Below, in pieces: positions 9,366 through 17,628 of a stretch of 64,000 bases of DNA. The notes below the pieces were generated by a model. That model was not told the origin of the DNA. It saw nothing but the letters and a program-made list of their open reading frames with translations, and made no database searches. A program made the position numbers and the translations under genes. The stretch lies in assembly GCA_049568075.1 (NCBI GenBank), contig CP144911.1; one strand, given 5' to 3'. Origin of the DNA: Gottfriedia sp049568075. GTDB lineage: Bacteria; Bacillota; Bacilli; Bacillales; Bacillaceae_G. Numbering within the stretch: position 1 is the first letter of the stretch; each line of letters begins with the position of its first letter.

Positions 9366-9500
9366 AATTGCAGTTTTGATTTTTTTATTTGCAGTTTCAA
9401 GAAATTTATTTGCAGTTTAGGAAATTTTATTTGCTCTTCCGAAGCTTTTAATTGCAGTTTTGGAAATTTTATTTGCACTTCCGAAGCTTTTAATTGCAGT
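9366..9500. repeat. array of six to seven 21-bp tandem repeats (family A)
   Basis: Consecutive units such as ATTTGCAGTTTAGGAAATTTT, ATTTGCTCTTCCGAAGCTTTT and AATTGCAGTTTTGGAAATTTT start every 21 bp. The fixed core is (A/T)ATTGCA at the head, GAA in the middle and TTTT at the end, with a variable 4-6 nt segment. Because 21 is a multiple of 3, the minus strand stays open for 70 codons, but that ORF has no ribosome binding site and only repeats the unit. A related array in the opposite orientation lies at 40901-41014. Confidence 0.85.
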
Positions 9501-9509
9501 AACTAAAAA

Positions 9510-9545
9510 AACAAAAAAAATAAACGTCTATAAATAGACGTTTAT
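9510..9545 (-). terminator. intrinsic terminator of the rpsU-yqeY unit
   Basis: AAACGTCTA and TAGACGTTT form a 9-bp stem with a 4-nt loop. On the minus strand a long T-rich run follows. The stem overlaps the yqeY stop codon. Confidence 0.85.
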
Positions 9546-9991
9546 TTTAACAGACTTGCTACAGCTTTATTCACAGAAGAGCCATCAGCTTGTCCTTTTA
9601 CTTTAGGCATAACTGCACTCATTACTTTCCCCATGTCAGCTTTTGATGTAGCACCGACTTCTGAAATTGTAACACGTACAATTTCAAGAAGTTCCTCTTC
9701 AGATAATTGTTGAGGCAAGTATTCTTTTAGAATCAGTAACTCTTGCTTTAATTTATCCACAAGGTCTTGACGACCAGCTTTTTCGAATTCCAGGAGGGAG
9801 TCTTTACGTTGTTTCACTTCACGAGTTAAAATTGTTAACTCTTGATCAGCTGACAATGTCACATTATTCCCTAAGCTAATTACTTCATTTTGTAATGACG
9901 CTTTCACCATTCGAATAACTGCTAACTTGTCTTTGTTTTTTTCCTTCATCGCTTGTTTCATATCTGAATTCAAACGTTCGAGAAGACTCAT
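9542..9991 (-). CDS. yqeY: GatB/YqeY domain protein
   Basis: YqeY is a 149-residue soluble protein with the helical domain also found at the C-terminus of the GatB amidotransferase subunit. The start MSLLERLNSDMKQAMKEKNK and the end ADGSSVNKAVASLLK are typical. Its role is not established; a tRNA-related function is suspected from the GatB homology. It follows rpsU by 14 nt, the standard rpsU-yqeY pair. Confidence 0.96.
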   Translation of the reverse strand: MSLLERLNSDMKQAMKEKNKDKLAVIRMVKASLQNEVISLGNNVTLSADQELTILTREVKQRKDSLLEFEKAGRQDLVDKLKQELLILKEYLPQQLSEEELLEIVRVTISEVGATSKADMGKVMSAVMPKVKGQADGSSVNKAVASLLK

Positions 9992-10005
9992 AGTAACACC
10001 CTCTC

Positions 10006-10179
10006 TTAGAATTTACGTTTTCTCGCTGCCTCTGATTTTTTCTTACGTTTTACACTTGGCTTTTCATAAAATTCGCGTTTTCTTGCTTCTTGTAGCGTAC
10101 CAGTTTTAGAAACTGAACGTTTAAAACGACGAAGAGCATCTTCTAAAGATTCGTTTTTACGAACGACTGTTTTAGACAT
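10006..10179 (-). CDS. rpsU: 30S ribosomal protein S21
   Basis: The protein is 57 residues and highly basic, with the S21 sequence [20 protein letters not shown] and an Arg/Lys-rich C-terminus. The ATG at 10179 is chosen over an upstream in-frame start because GGAGGGAGGG lies just before it and the family begins MSKT(V/I)VRKNES. Confidence 0.98.
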
Positions 10180-10334
10180 CTTACTTTTCCCTCCCTCCAA
10201 GCTACCAATCAATAAAACACTGCAAAAAAGAACACTTTTCCACATGTCTTTTACGATTATAATACATAAACTATTGATAGGTCAACAGGTAAATGTCAAG
10301 TTTGAAACTTAACAGCCTTTGCTTTTAAAAGGAA

Positions 10335-11006
10335 TCAATAGCCTTCTGTTGCTACGTTTCCTTGGACAATCGTGATTCCATTACTTGTACCAATTCGAGT
10401 TGCTCCGGCTTTAACCATTTCATTTACACTTGCTATATCACGTACTCCGCCAGAAGCTTTAACTCCAATATCAGGTCCAACTGTTTTTCTCATTAGTGCT
10501 ACATCCTCAACAGTTGCACCACCAGTTGAAAATCCTGTAGATGTTTTAACGAAATCTGCTCCAGCCTTTACAGAAAGCTTTGAAGCCATTTCTTTTTCTT
10601 CATTCGTTAAAAGACTTGTTTCAATAATTACTTTTACTAATGCTTTACCTTTTGCTGCATTAACAACCGCTGCTATATCTTGTTCAACAGTGTCATATTC
10701 CTTATCCTTTAAAGCTCCGATATTGATTACCATATCGACTTCCCCTGCACCATTTTCAATGGCATTCTTCGTTTCAAACGCTTTCGTTTCTTTTGTATTC
10801 GCACCTAAAGGAAATCCAATTACAGTACAAACTAATACTTCAGAGCCTTTTAACAAACTTGCACAATGACTCACCCAAGTTGGATTCACACAAACTGATG
10901 CAAAATTATGTTCTTTTGCTTCTTGACATAATTTTTCAATTTGAGATTTAGTTGTTTCAGGTTTTAAAACTGTATGATCAATCAATTTATTGATATTAGT
11001 TGTCAT
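10335..11006 (-). CDS. deoC: deoxyribose-phosphate aldolase
   Basis: DeoC cleaves 2-deoxyribose-5-phosphate to glyceraldehyde-3-phosphate and acetaldehyde in deoxynucleoside catabolism. The 223 residues include IDHTVLKPETT at the start, the active-site region VCVNPTW, EVDMVINIGALK (catalytic Asp), and the Schiff-base lysine in DFVKTSTGFS near residue 150. It lies upstream of rpsU as in several bacilli. The next genes usually found upstream (mtaB, rsmE, prmA, dnaJ) are absent, so conserved synteny ends here. Confidence 0.97.
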   Translation of the reverse strand: MTTNINKLIDHTVLKPETTKSQIEKLCQEAKEHNFASVCVNPTWVSHCASLLKGSEVLVCTVIGFPLGANTKETKAFETKNAIENGAGEVDMVINIGALKDKEYDTVEQDIAAVVNAAKGKALVKVIIETSLLTNEEKEMASKLSVKAGADFVKTSTGFSTGGATVEDVALMRKTVGPDIGVKASGGVRDIASVNEMVKAGATRIGTSNGITIVQGNVATEGY

Positions 11007-11138
11007 TTTGTAGTGCTCCTAACTTATGTTTATTTCAAAATTTCTCTTTTAATAGACACTGAAATATCAGCATTTATTATTATTTGTTTTTTAATTTTAA
11101 TTATGTGAAACCTAAGCTTTAAATTTAAAAACTCAGCC

Positions 11139-11182
11139 AAAAAAATTCAAAGCATCAATTTTATATAGATGCATTTGAATTT
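11139..11182 (-). terminator. intrinsic terminator of the MFS gene
   Basis: AATTCAAA-GCATC pairs with GATGC-TTTGAATT (13 bp with one mismatch), followed on the minus strand by seven T. The stem overlaps the last codons of the MFS gene. Confidence 0.85.
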
Positions 11183-12378
11183 TTTTCGACTGTTTTATGA
11201 TTATCTTTTACTTTAAGCATCATGAAAAATGAAATTGTAATAAAGAAGCAACCATACAAGAACATAAACTTGAATCCAATTAAATCCATAATTGCACCTA
11301 ATAATGGTGGTGATATAATATTGGCAATCGATGAAAATAAATAATATAAACCTGTATATGTTCCAATAAAACCAATCGGTGCCATCTCGGCTAAGAAAGG
11401 ATAAGAATTAATATTTACTAATGCCCATAAACATCCCATAATCAAAAAGACTAATCGAATGAAAAATAAATCTTTTAAGAAAAATAAAATAATAAATCCT
11501 ATGATAATTCCAAATATACCAATTAATATGCTGCGTTTCTTACCAATTTTTGTTCCAATAAACCCGGCAGGAATGGCAAAAATTAAAAATGCTAGTGATA
11601 TGAAAGCAAATGAAAACGCTGCTGCACTAACTTTTACTCCTAAATAAACTTCCCCATAACGTGTAAAAAAGGTTTCAATTCCATTAAATCCCGTGAACCA
11701 ACTCAGAATTGCTAATAATAGAAATAATGCACTATTATTCTCAATAGCTGAACGAAAACCTTCTCTTAACTTTACCTTTTCTTCAGCCTGCTCATAATTT
11801 AGAACATCTCTTTTTTCTCTAATAAAGAAAAAAAGAATTAGAAAGCTAAATAACATTAAAAATCCAGCCAAGTAAAAAGGAAATCCTTTATTTAAATCCC
11901 ACAATATTGAACCAATAAAGAATGCAATTAAAGCACCAATTCCACCCATAAAATTAATGACACTGTTCGCCTTGCTTCTTTGTTCAACTCTTGTTAAATC
12001 GGGCATAAGTGCTATTACTGGAGAACGGAAAATACTCATACTTAAATTCATAAACACAATAAAAAAGATCAACATAAAAAGTGTTTTATGCACTGGAATT
12101 AAAAAGGTAAATAATGCTGCAAGTGGCATACCGACTATTAAAAATGGCATTCTTCTTCCAAATCGTGTATCTAAACGATCACTATACATTCCAACGGCAG
12201 GTTGTAAAAATAATGCAAAATAATTATCAAACGTCATAATAAATCCGATTAAAGCAGATGACTTTAAATAATCGCTTAAAAGCTTTGGCATAAAAGCATT
12301 ATAGACTGACCAAGTAAGACTGATTGCAAAAAATCCAAATCCTAAAAGCATAATTTTTTTGTAATTTAGTTTAGCCAT
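11161..12378 (-). CDS. MFS transporter, SLC45/GPH-like
   Basis: The 405-residue protein has about 12 hydrophobic helices. The loop 2-3 signature GMYSDRLDTRFGRRMPF resembles the D-x-x-(S/G)-D-x-x-x-(S/T)-R-x-G-R-R-x-P motif of sugar/cation symporters of the GPH and SLC45 (sucrose transporter-like) groups. Substrate cannot be told from sequence. The gene stands alone, with its own terminator, between deoC and a small membrane-peptide gene. Confidence 0.85.
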   Translation of the reverse strand: MAKLNYKKIMLLGFGFFAISLTWSVYNAFMPKLLSDYLKSSALIGFIMTFDNYFALFLQPAVGMYSDRLDTRFGRRMPFLIVGMPLAALFTFLIPVHKTLFMLIFFIVFMNLSMSIFRSPVIALMPDLTRVEQRSKANSVINFMGGIGALIAFFIGSILWDLNKGFPFYLAGFLMLFSFLILFFFIREKRDVLNYEQAEEKVKLREGFRSAIENNSALFLLLAILSWFTGFNGIETFFTRYGEVYLGVKVSAAAFSFAFISLAFLIFAIPAGFIGTKIGKKRSILIGIFGIIIGFIILFFLKDLFFIRLVFLIMGCLWALVNINSYPFLAEMAPIGFIGTYTGLYYLFSSIANIISPPLLGAIMDLIGFKFMFLYGCFFITISFFMMLKVKDNHKTVEKNSNASI

Positions 12379-12579
12379 TCGAATTTCTCTCTTCTTATCT
12401 GTCTAAAAACATTTTCTAAATGAGTTCGATCCAATGACACAATCATCCCCCCTCATTCTCAGTATAGTAAGCACAACAATCAAATATTTACCCTTTTTTC
12501 AATTTTAATAAAATATTAATTTATTAGAAAAAGTTTATAAAATGGACTTCTTTCATAAAAAAAAGAGCTTTAAACCGAC

Positions 12580-12606
12580 AAAAATACCTAGCGTAAACAC
12601 TAGGCA
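12580..12606 (-). terminator. intrinsic terminator
   Basis: CCTAG...CTAGG hairpin (extendable to 8 bp with a TTTA loop), followed on the minus strand by TATTTTTG. It overlaps the stop codon of the 31-aa ORF and would end transcripts from the lipid hydroxylase gene too. Confidence 0.6.
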
Positions 12607-12695
12607 TTTTCTTTGACCATTTTAATAATATAAAACGTACAACCGGTAATAATACCGCAGCACCCACCAATTAAAAAAGATAATAAGTAAATCAT
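12600..12695 (-). CDS. possible 31-aa single-pass membrane peptide
   Basis: A short ORF reads MIYLLSFLIGGCCGIITG and ends FYIIKMVKENA: one membrane helix with a glycine-rich centre and a short positive tail. The layout is like small DUF3789-type membrane peptides of Firmicutes, but the match is by general look only. A GAGG sequence lies 4-5 nt before the ATG and a hairpin terminator starts at the stop. It follows the lipid hydroxylase gene by 33 nt on the same strand. Confidence 0.45.
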   Translation of the reverse strand: MIYLLSFLIGGCCGIITGCTFYIIKMVKENA

Positions 12696-12728
12696 TATTC
12701 CTCATAAAATATCTCTTTTACTTGCATT

Positions 12729-13340
12729 TTACATTCTTTCTTCTAAGGCTTTCGCAGTATTACTTGTAACTACTTCCTTCTCATCCTTCAATGTACCAAA
12801 AATTCCATCAAAGATAGGTGTCGATACGCCATACCAAAAGTTTTCATTTTTAAAATGATGCAGGATATGTAGCTTCTTAATCTGTCGCCCTACTTTCGTT
12901 AATGGTTTAATTGGCCTATGAGCTACATAATGCTTCCATTCGTACACTAGTAACATAAAAACTAAACCAGAACCAAATGCGATCGCTTGAATTAGATCTT
13001 TCGATATCAAAAAATATATGATACAAAGTGAGCCTAAATTCGGAATGCTATACCATATCGGTAAAAATAATAATTTCAAATCATCTGGATACGTATGATG
13101 ATCATAATGAATTCTTTTCATAAATTTAAGTAATAGTTTATGTTTTGGTGCTTTTAAATGAAAAATGAACCGATGAGTTATATACTCACTAAACATAAAA
13201 AAGATTAATCCTATAATGAAAATTAAGACAGTAAGCCATGATAAATGTAATCCTACACTATAAATAATTCCAACTAAAAAAAGTACTCCCATTACAATAA
13301 TATCGAAATGAAGAAAAAAGTCTCGATATAGTCCTTTCAT
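12729..13340 (-). CDS. fatty acid hydroxylase / sterol desaturase superfamily protein
   Basis: A di-iron membrane oxygenase of 203 residues. Histidine clusters of the family are visible: HRFIFHLK, HYDHHTYP, HYVAHRP and HILHHFKNENFWYG. Four hydrophobic segments flank them. Family members hydroxylate fatty acids, sterols or carotenoids; the substrate here is unknown. The start at 13340 was chosen because AGGGGGG lies 5 nt upstream; the in-frame ATG at 13355 overlaps that site. Confidence 0.88.
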   Translation of the reverse strand: MKGLYRDFFLHFDIIVMGVLFLVGIIYSVGLHLSWLTVLIFIIGLIFFMFSEYITHRFIFHLKAPKHKLLLKFMKRIHYDHHTYPDDLKLLFLPIWYSIPNLGSLCIIYFLISKDLIQAIAFGSGLVFMLLVYEWKHYVAHRPIKPLTKVGRQIKKLHILHHFKNENFWYGVSTPIFDGIFGTLKDEKEVVTSNTAKALEERM

Positions 13341-13512
13341 AAATTCCCCCCTCATCTATACATAAATTATCTTAATATCAAATTTATATTTCAATATTAT
13401 TTATGAAATTCCTTTTTATATTCCACTCAAGCTTATTATTAATTTTGAATAAAGCACTGGTCGGTGAGGATAATAAAAAGGATAACCAAAAATACGTAAA
13501 AGGGAGATCTAT

Positions 13513-13824
13513 ATGGAAAAAAGGAGATATTATGTATCCGTTCAAGCAAAAACAATTGTTCCAAACCAAGGGGACGCACCTTATGAGCTAGAAATCGATG
13601 CTACGATCGATGAAAAACATAGACTCGAAAGAATTTTCCATCAGATTGACAGCTATGATGAAGCAGCAGGTATTCAAACTGCTTTCATCATTCCAATCAC
13701 AAATTGGAGCCAAGAAAACAATGATGGATATGACTATTTTTTAAAACAAGCCTATGCGATGATTTATGAATTAGGTACTGAAGAAACACGTGCTCATATA
13801 AGCCAAATGAAAATTTTAAAATAA
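13513..13824 (+). CDS. conserved Bacillus hypothetical protein (103 aa)
   Basis: A small soluble protein beginning MEKRRYYVSVQAKTIVPNQG and ending GTEETRAHISQMKILK. I recall similar approximately 100-residue proteins in other bacilli, with a Y-Y-V-x-V start and a conserved IYELG.EE.RAHI end, but no function is known. The ribosome binding site AAAAGGGAG is well placed. It converges on the RDD gene, sharing a bidirectional terminator. Confidence 0.8.
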   Translation: MEKRRYYVSVQAKTIVPNQGDAPYELEIDATIDEKHRLERIFHQIDSYDEAAGIQTAFIIPITNWSQENNDGYDYFLKQAYAMIYELGTEETRAHISQMKILK

Positions 13825-13853
13825 AAAGAAAGCTCCATGAGCTTTCTTTTTAT
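13824..13853. terminator. bidirectional terminator
   Basis: AAAAGAAAGCTC and GAGCTTTCTTTT form an approximately 11-bp stem around a CAT loop, with A/T runs on both sides. It lies between the convergent 103-aa gene and the RDD gene. Confidence 0.85.
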
Positions 13854-13854
13854 T

Positions 13855-14322
13855 TTAAACATCAATTACTTTTGTTTTTGCAATTAAATCATGTAGAGTT
13901 CTTCGTTCAGAAGAAAAAATGAAAAACGGATCAACAAATGCAACAAAACCTACAACTAATGATAAATATGGTATTTTTATGTATCCAAAAAGGAAAAAAA
14001 TTTCTCTTATAAACATCGTCTTTAAATTTACTTCTTGATCATCGTTCTTAACGATTGCAATATTTAACCAACGCTTTCCTATTGTTTGCCCTTTCCAAAC
14101 AAATGTAGGGATCAAAATAAAAAATATAATGACACTAATAATAGATAGTAGAGAGGATCCAATATCAAATTCGTCTACTCTATTAGGATTAAAAAATGTT
14201 GAAAACTTTGTCATTCCAGTAATAATCGATATGACAAAAATAAAAAGAAAACTTATAAATCCATCAACCAATATTGCTAATAACCTACTTGATCTACTTG
14301 CTAATTTAGAATACGATTCCAA
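13855..14322 (-). CDS. RDD family membrane protein
   Basis: An RDD-domain protein of about 155 residues with three membrane helices. It shows the Arg and Asp of the family in helix 1 (SRLLAILVDGF), WKGQTIGKRWLNI in the loop after helix 2, and RRTLHDLIAKTKVI at the end. Some RDD proteins are implicated in ion transport, but no substrate can be assigned. The TTG at 14322 is preferred because GGTGGAG lies 6 nt before it; an in-frame GTG at 14334 falls inside that site. Confidence 0.88.
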   Translation of the reverse strand: MESYSKLASRSSRLLAILVDGFISFLFIFVISIITGMTKFSTFFNPNRVDEFDIGSSLLSIISVIIFFILIPTFVWKGQTIGKRWLNIAIVKNDDQEVNLKTMFIREIFFLFGYIKIPYLSLVVGFVAFVDPFFIFSSERRTLHDLIAKTKVIDV

Positions 14323-14395
14323 TAAAATCTCCACCTTTAGTTTCTAAGATGTCCTTAACGACAGTTTAAATTATACAGAATTTTTAATTAGAAAA

Positions 14396-14429
14396 ATATA
14401 AAAAGCCTAACAGAAATTTCCTATCAGGC
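14396..14429 (-). terminator. intrinsic terminator of the WxL gene
   Basis: On the minus strand GCCTGATAG and CTGTTAGGC pair over 9 bp (two wobbles) around GAAATTT, followed by TTTTTATATTTTT. Confidence 0.7.
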
Positions 14430-14466
14430 GAATAAATATTGATTAAGCTTTTTTATGTAAATTCAA

Positions 14467-15180
14467 TTATACACCTGGAGCATCTACTAGTGTCCAAGTA
14501 ACAATTGCTTCATGATTACCTACTGTTGCTGAACCACCAGGAATTTTTAATGTAACATTATTATTTATTGCACCATCATTTACATCAGGATTTGGACCTA
14601 ACCATCTTGTTAACCAAGTACCAAGTCCCGTACCAGTTTCAGCAGTAACAACTGAAGATTCAGTTAATCCATCTGTATTTAGAGTAATCGTTTGAGCAGG
14701 CGTTGGGCCAGTTCCACTACCTGGTGTTACAACTGAACCATTTTTAAAAGTAAGAACCGCTCCGGGTAGTGATTCTTTTTTACCGTCTGTAAACTTACTA
14801 GCTTTCGCTGTCACTTTCCACCCTGCACCAGTACCTCGGCGGTCAGAAACTTGGATAAAAGGCTTTTTAGATGTAGAAGAATAAACCTTATCACTAGTTG
14901 AAACTTCATTCGAACCAAATTGAACTGAAGAAACAAAGTCTAAAGTTAAAGCACCTGTCTCACCAGTAGGAGGATCTGTTGGATCAGTAGGACCAATTGG
15001 CTCTAACGGAGTTGATGGATCAGTTGGATCTACAGGTGTTACTGGACCAGAACCTTCTGTAAAATTAATAACTGCTTTTGAATTTGCTTGAGACGTAACA
15101 GCTGCAAATGATGTATTTGCCGCTCCTACAAGTGTTGAAAAACTTACTACTCCAATTGCTACAATCTTAGAAACTTTCAT
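14467..15180 (-). CDS. secreted WxL-domain cell-surface protein
   Basis: The 237-residue protein starts with a signal peptide (MKVSKIVAIGVVSFSTLVGA, cleavage near SFA-AVT), then a Pro/Asp/Thr-rich linker of PTDP repeats (about 45-70), then a WxL domain. The domain shows DRRGTGAGWKVTA, WLTRWLG near the C-terminus and the closing IVTWTLVDAPG. WxL domains bind peptidoglycan non-covalently and normally occur in clusters with DUF916/DUF3324 proteins. None is nearby, so this is a lone WxL gene with its own terminator. Confidence 0.88.
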   Translation of the reverse strand: MKVSKIVAIGVVSFSTLVGAANTSFAAVTSQANSKAVINFTEGSGPVTPVDPTDPSTPLEPIGPTDPTDPPTGETGALTLDFVSSVQFGSNEVSTSDKVYSSTSKKPFIQVSDRRGTGAGWKVTAKASKFTDGKKESLPGAVLTFKNGSVVTPGSGTGPTPAQTITLNTDGLTESSVVTAETGTGLGTWLTRWLGPNPDVNDGAINNNVTLKIPGGSATVGNHEAIVTWTLVDAPGV

Positions 15181-15452
15181 TCAATCAAAACCCCTTACAA
15201 AAAATTCTTCATATAAAGATGCTTTCAAAAAAGGACTAAACATCTATCTAGAAGTTACAGCCAATTATAGTAAAGGAAAATAGAATTGTCTGTGAATAAT
15301 TTGTGAAAGTGTTCACTAATTTTTTACTTTTAACATTACAAATCCCCTAAATATAAGGAATTTAATAGAGTCAAAAATGAATATTTTGTGAAGCAACTGA
15401 CTTAGTTTTATTATTTTTAATTCGAAATTTCTAACTTCCCGATTAAAATCCA

Positions 15453-15493
15453 CTAAAAAAAAGGAAGCCTACTTAAAAATAAGTAAACTTCCG
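15453..15493 (-). terminator. intrinsic terminator of the SAM adenosyltransferase gene
   Basis: GGAAGTTTACTT and AAGTAGGCTTCC form a stem with two mismatches on the minus strand, followed by eight T. Confidence 0.85.
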
Positions 15494-15548
15494 AGTTAAA
15501 ATTATATTGAAAAATTACTGAAATTTTGGAATAAGGAAAGATATTTCC

Positions 15549-16388
15549 CTACTTACTTTTAAGTGTTATTTCCCATTCTATACCTGTATCAATTCCGTAT
15601 TCATCAGTAAACGATCCTTGATTTACAGCAACTGCCATTTGATCTAGACTGTTTGCATATAAGATTGGTTCTCCAATGGCTACATCAGCAAATGATTTTC
15701 CATATTTTACGGCTTCTTTGTATACTTTTCTTCCTTGGTGTGTAATTAGTACTTCGGCAAAGTCCCCATGAGAAACGCCTTGTTTGAGAAAATCTGATCG
15801 ACCAATATTCGTCCAAATACTACCATAGCGAACATCAAGTATATCAATTGTTCCTGTTATCGAATTGTTTTCACTCTGACATTCTTTAATTGGTAATTTT
15901 ATGTATGAATCTGAATCTACTTCTGGACCAATATTTTCGAAATCGATTATTCCAGAAGCTAATCTTGCACCTGTAAAAGCAAAAATATCTCTCCCATGAA
16001 AAGTATAGGATTCACTTGAATTTGGTAGTCTATTAATTTCTTCGTCAATGACTCTTAATTGGTTGATTCCATATATTTTGCCAACATGTGTTAATGTTCC
16101 GTTATCAGGTGTTATAATGAAGTGATTCGTATTTGTGCGAGCCACTATACTTCTACGATCCGAGCCTACACCTGGGTCTACAACTGAAACAAATACTGTT
16201 CCAACTGGCCAGTAATTCATTGTTTGTACAAGTCGGTAAGAAGCTTCCCATATATTGTATTGAGGTATATCATGGGTCAAGTCGTAAATCTTTATATCTT
16301 GATTTACACTACAAGAAACACCATACATAGCGCTAACTGCTCCATCTAGTAATCCAAAATCTGACTGAAACACTAATGCATTTCCCAT
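15549..16388 (-). CDS. SAM hydroxide adenosyltransferase (DUF62) family protein
   Basis: Members of this family (relatives of fluorinase and chlorinase) hydrolyse S-adenosylmethionine to adenosine and methionine using an activated water. The 279 residues contain SDFGLLDG near the start, VFVSVVDPGVGSDRR, TPDNGTL and TFHGRDIFAF, the conserved SAM-binding and Asp/Arg/His positions. The biological role is unknown. It is a single gene with its own terminator. Confidence 0.9.
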   Translation of the reverse strand: MGNALVFQSDFGLLDGAVSAMYGVSCSVNQDIKIYDLTHDIPQYNIWEASYRLVQTMNYWPVGTVFVSVVDPGVGSDRRSIVARTNTNHFIITPDNGTLTHVGKIYGINQLRVIDEEINRLPNSSESYTFHGRDIFAFTGARLASGIIDFENIGPEVDSDSYIKLPIKECQSENNSITGTIDILDVRYGSIWTNIGRSDFLKQGVSHGDFAEVLITHQGRKVYKEAVKYGKSFADVAIGEPILYANSLDQMAVAVNQGSFTDEYGIDTGIEWEITLKSK

Positions 16389-17083
16389 CTAAACACCCCT
16401 AGTTGTTTGAATATTTAAAATTAAATATAAATTCAATCTATTATTTAGTCAATGATATTATTCTTATTTTATTGAATGAATTTAATTATAGCTTTGATTT
16501 TTTTTATTATTACGTTGGAATTGTATAGTTTTGGTAAATTCTAATTCTTTTAACCTTAATGTCTGTTTCGACTTCAAAATAAAAAAGATATAGTTGTTAG
16601 AGACTATATCAATTAATTAGCATTTGAAAGTATATAATTTTGAAATGCTGGCACATAAACATTTATTATTACCTTTAGTGTCCCCTAGGTTTATGTAAAA
16701 ATGTATTCTAAATTAAAAGATACAATTTGGGGGAACTTTTTCATTTAAGTGGACATGTGATAAGTAAAATTTTCTTTTATTTTAATAGAAATCTTCCTAT
16801 TAAATGTTAGAGTGGACGAACTGTACGAATGTCTTGAAGATAAGATCATATAATGGATGCCATATAGGTTCTGCATTGTATATCCCCCTCCATTTTTTAA
16901 CTCCCTTACAATAACAACTAAAGCACTAAAAAAAGAATTGGCTATATATAGGAAAATAGCACCCACTATTTCATCAGATGGAATTTCCCTATACTTTAGT
17001 AACACTCCAATTAACTTTAAAAAGGGAATTTAGTCCTCTATAACGAATAGTTATTATGTGGAAAAATATAGGGAGGCTGACTA
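16389..17083. other. AT-rich gap with one doubtful small ORF
   Basis: Nearly 700 bp without a convincing gene. On the minus strand a strong GGAGGGGG site lies 6 nt before an ATG at 16876 (see the separate entry). The rest is AT-rich with no clear hairpin or promoter that I can defend. Confidence 0.5.
16745..16876 (-). CDS. doubtful 43-aa ORF behind a strong ribosome binding site, possibly frameshifted
   Basis: GGAGGGGG is ideally spaced before an ATG whose frame gives 43 residues (MQNLYGIHYMILSSRHSY...) of unlikely composition. The neighbouring frame, entered one or two bases after the ATG, reads AEPIWHPLYDLIFKTFVQFV-HSNI-stop, which looks more like a real small protein. A one-base indel just after the start would explain this. 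Neither reading is recognised. Confidence 0.25.
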   Translation of the reverse strand: MQNLYGIHYMILSSRHSYSSSTLTFNRKISIKIKENFTYHMST

Positions 17084-17518
17084 TTGTACACTTTTATTGA
17101 ATTTTTATGTCTTATAGGAATCCTATTCTTTATTATTAAGGGGATTATCTCTTTCTTTAAAATGAACGGAAAATCTTTAAAGAATTTTATTATTGCTGGA
17201 GCCTTATTTTTTTTATTTATTTTTACCTCTATTGCAGATCCTTCAAATGAAGTAGAACATAAAGAAGCAACAGAAAAAGACAAAAGTATTAAGCCAACCA
17301 AAGTAATTTATAAAACTGAACACTCTAAACTAGATACTGTTCAAAAAGAAAAAACAAAAATATTTAAACCTAAAAACAGTAGGAACCTAATTCAATCCTG
17401 TAAGAATAGAGTAGGATGTAAAACGAAATCTGATAAAGCACCTATCCAAGAACCGAAAAAAGTAAAAATAGAAAAAGGAACATATAGAATTGTTTTTATG
17501 GTATTCGGGTTGATGTAG
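17084..17518 (+). CDS. unidentified two-helix membrane protein with charged C-terminal tail
   Basis: The 144-residue protein starts at a TTG, 7 nt after a GGGAGG site. Two membrane helices (about 4-22 and 33-51) are followed by a Lys/Glu-rich extracellular or cytoplasmic tail with many KxK motifs and two cysteines (SCKNRVGC). The architecture resembles Bacillus proteins that end in an excalibur calcium-binding domain, but no such domain is present, so it may be truncated. A strong terminator follows. Confidence 0.65.
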   Translation: MYTFIEFLCLIGILFFIIKGIISFFKMNGKSLKNFIIAGALFFLFIFTSIADPSNEVEHKEATEKDKSIKPTKVIYKTEHSKLDTVQKEKTKIFKPKNSRNLIQSCKNRVGCKTKSDKAPIQEPKKVKIEKGTYRIVFMVFGLM

Positions 17519-17554
17519 TAGTATATAGCTTTTGACGTGCTTTAATATGTAATT

Positions 17555-17602
17555 GGGGGCTATATGGGAGGTTGTTTTACCTCTCATATAGCCCCCATTT
17601 TT
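17555..17602 (+). terminator. strong intrinsic terminator
   Basis: GGGGGCTATATG and CATATAGCCCCC form a 12-bp stem, extended by GAGGT/ACCTC after a one-base mismatch, followed by ATTTTTAT. It ends the two-helix membrane protein gene. Confidence 0.95.
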
Positions 17603-17628
17603 ATATCGATTCTTTTAAAAAAGGTGAA

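Noticed and set aside
9266..9478. 70-codon minus-strand ORF with LQIKFPKLQ-like repeats
   Set aside because: It is the 21-bp repeat array read in frame (21 is a multiple of 3). There is no ribosome binding site, and the sequence outside the repeats is not protein-like.
9366..9500. Possible CRISPR array
   Set aside because: The units are contiguous and 21 bp long, with no unique spacers of constant length and no cas genes.
17038..17301. Minus-strand 87-codon ORF
   Set aside because: It overlaps the plus-strand membrane protein gene, which has a good ribosome binding site and terminator. The minus frame has neither.
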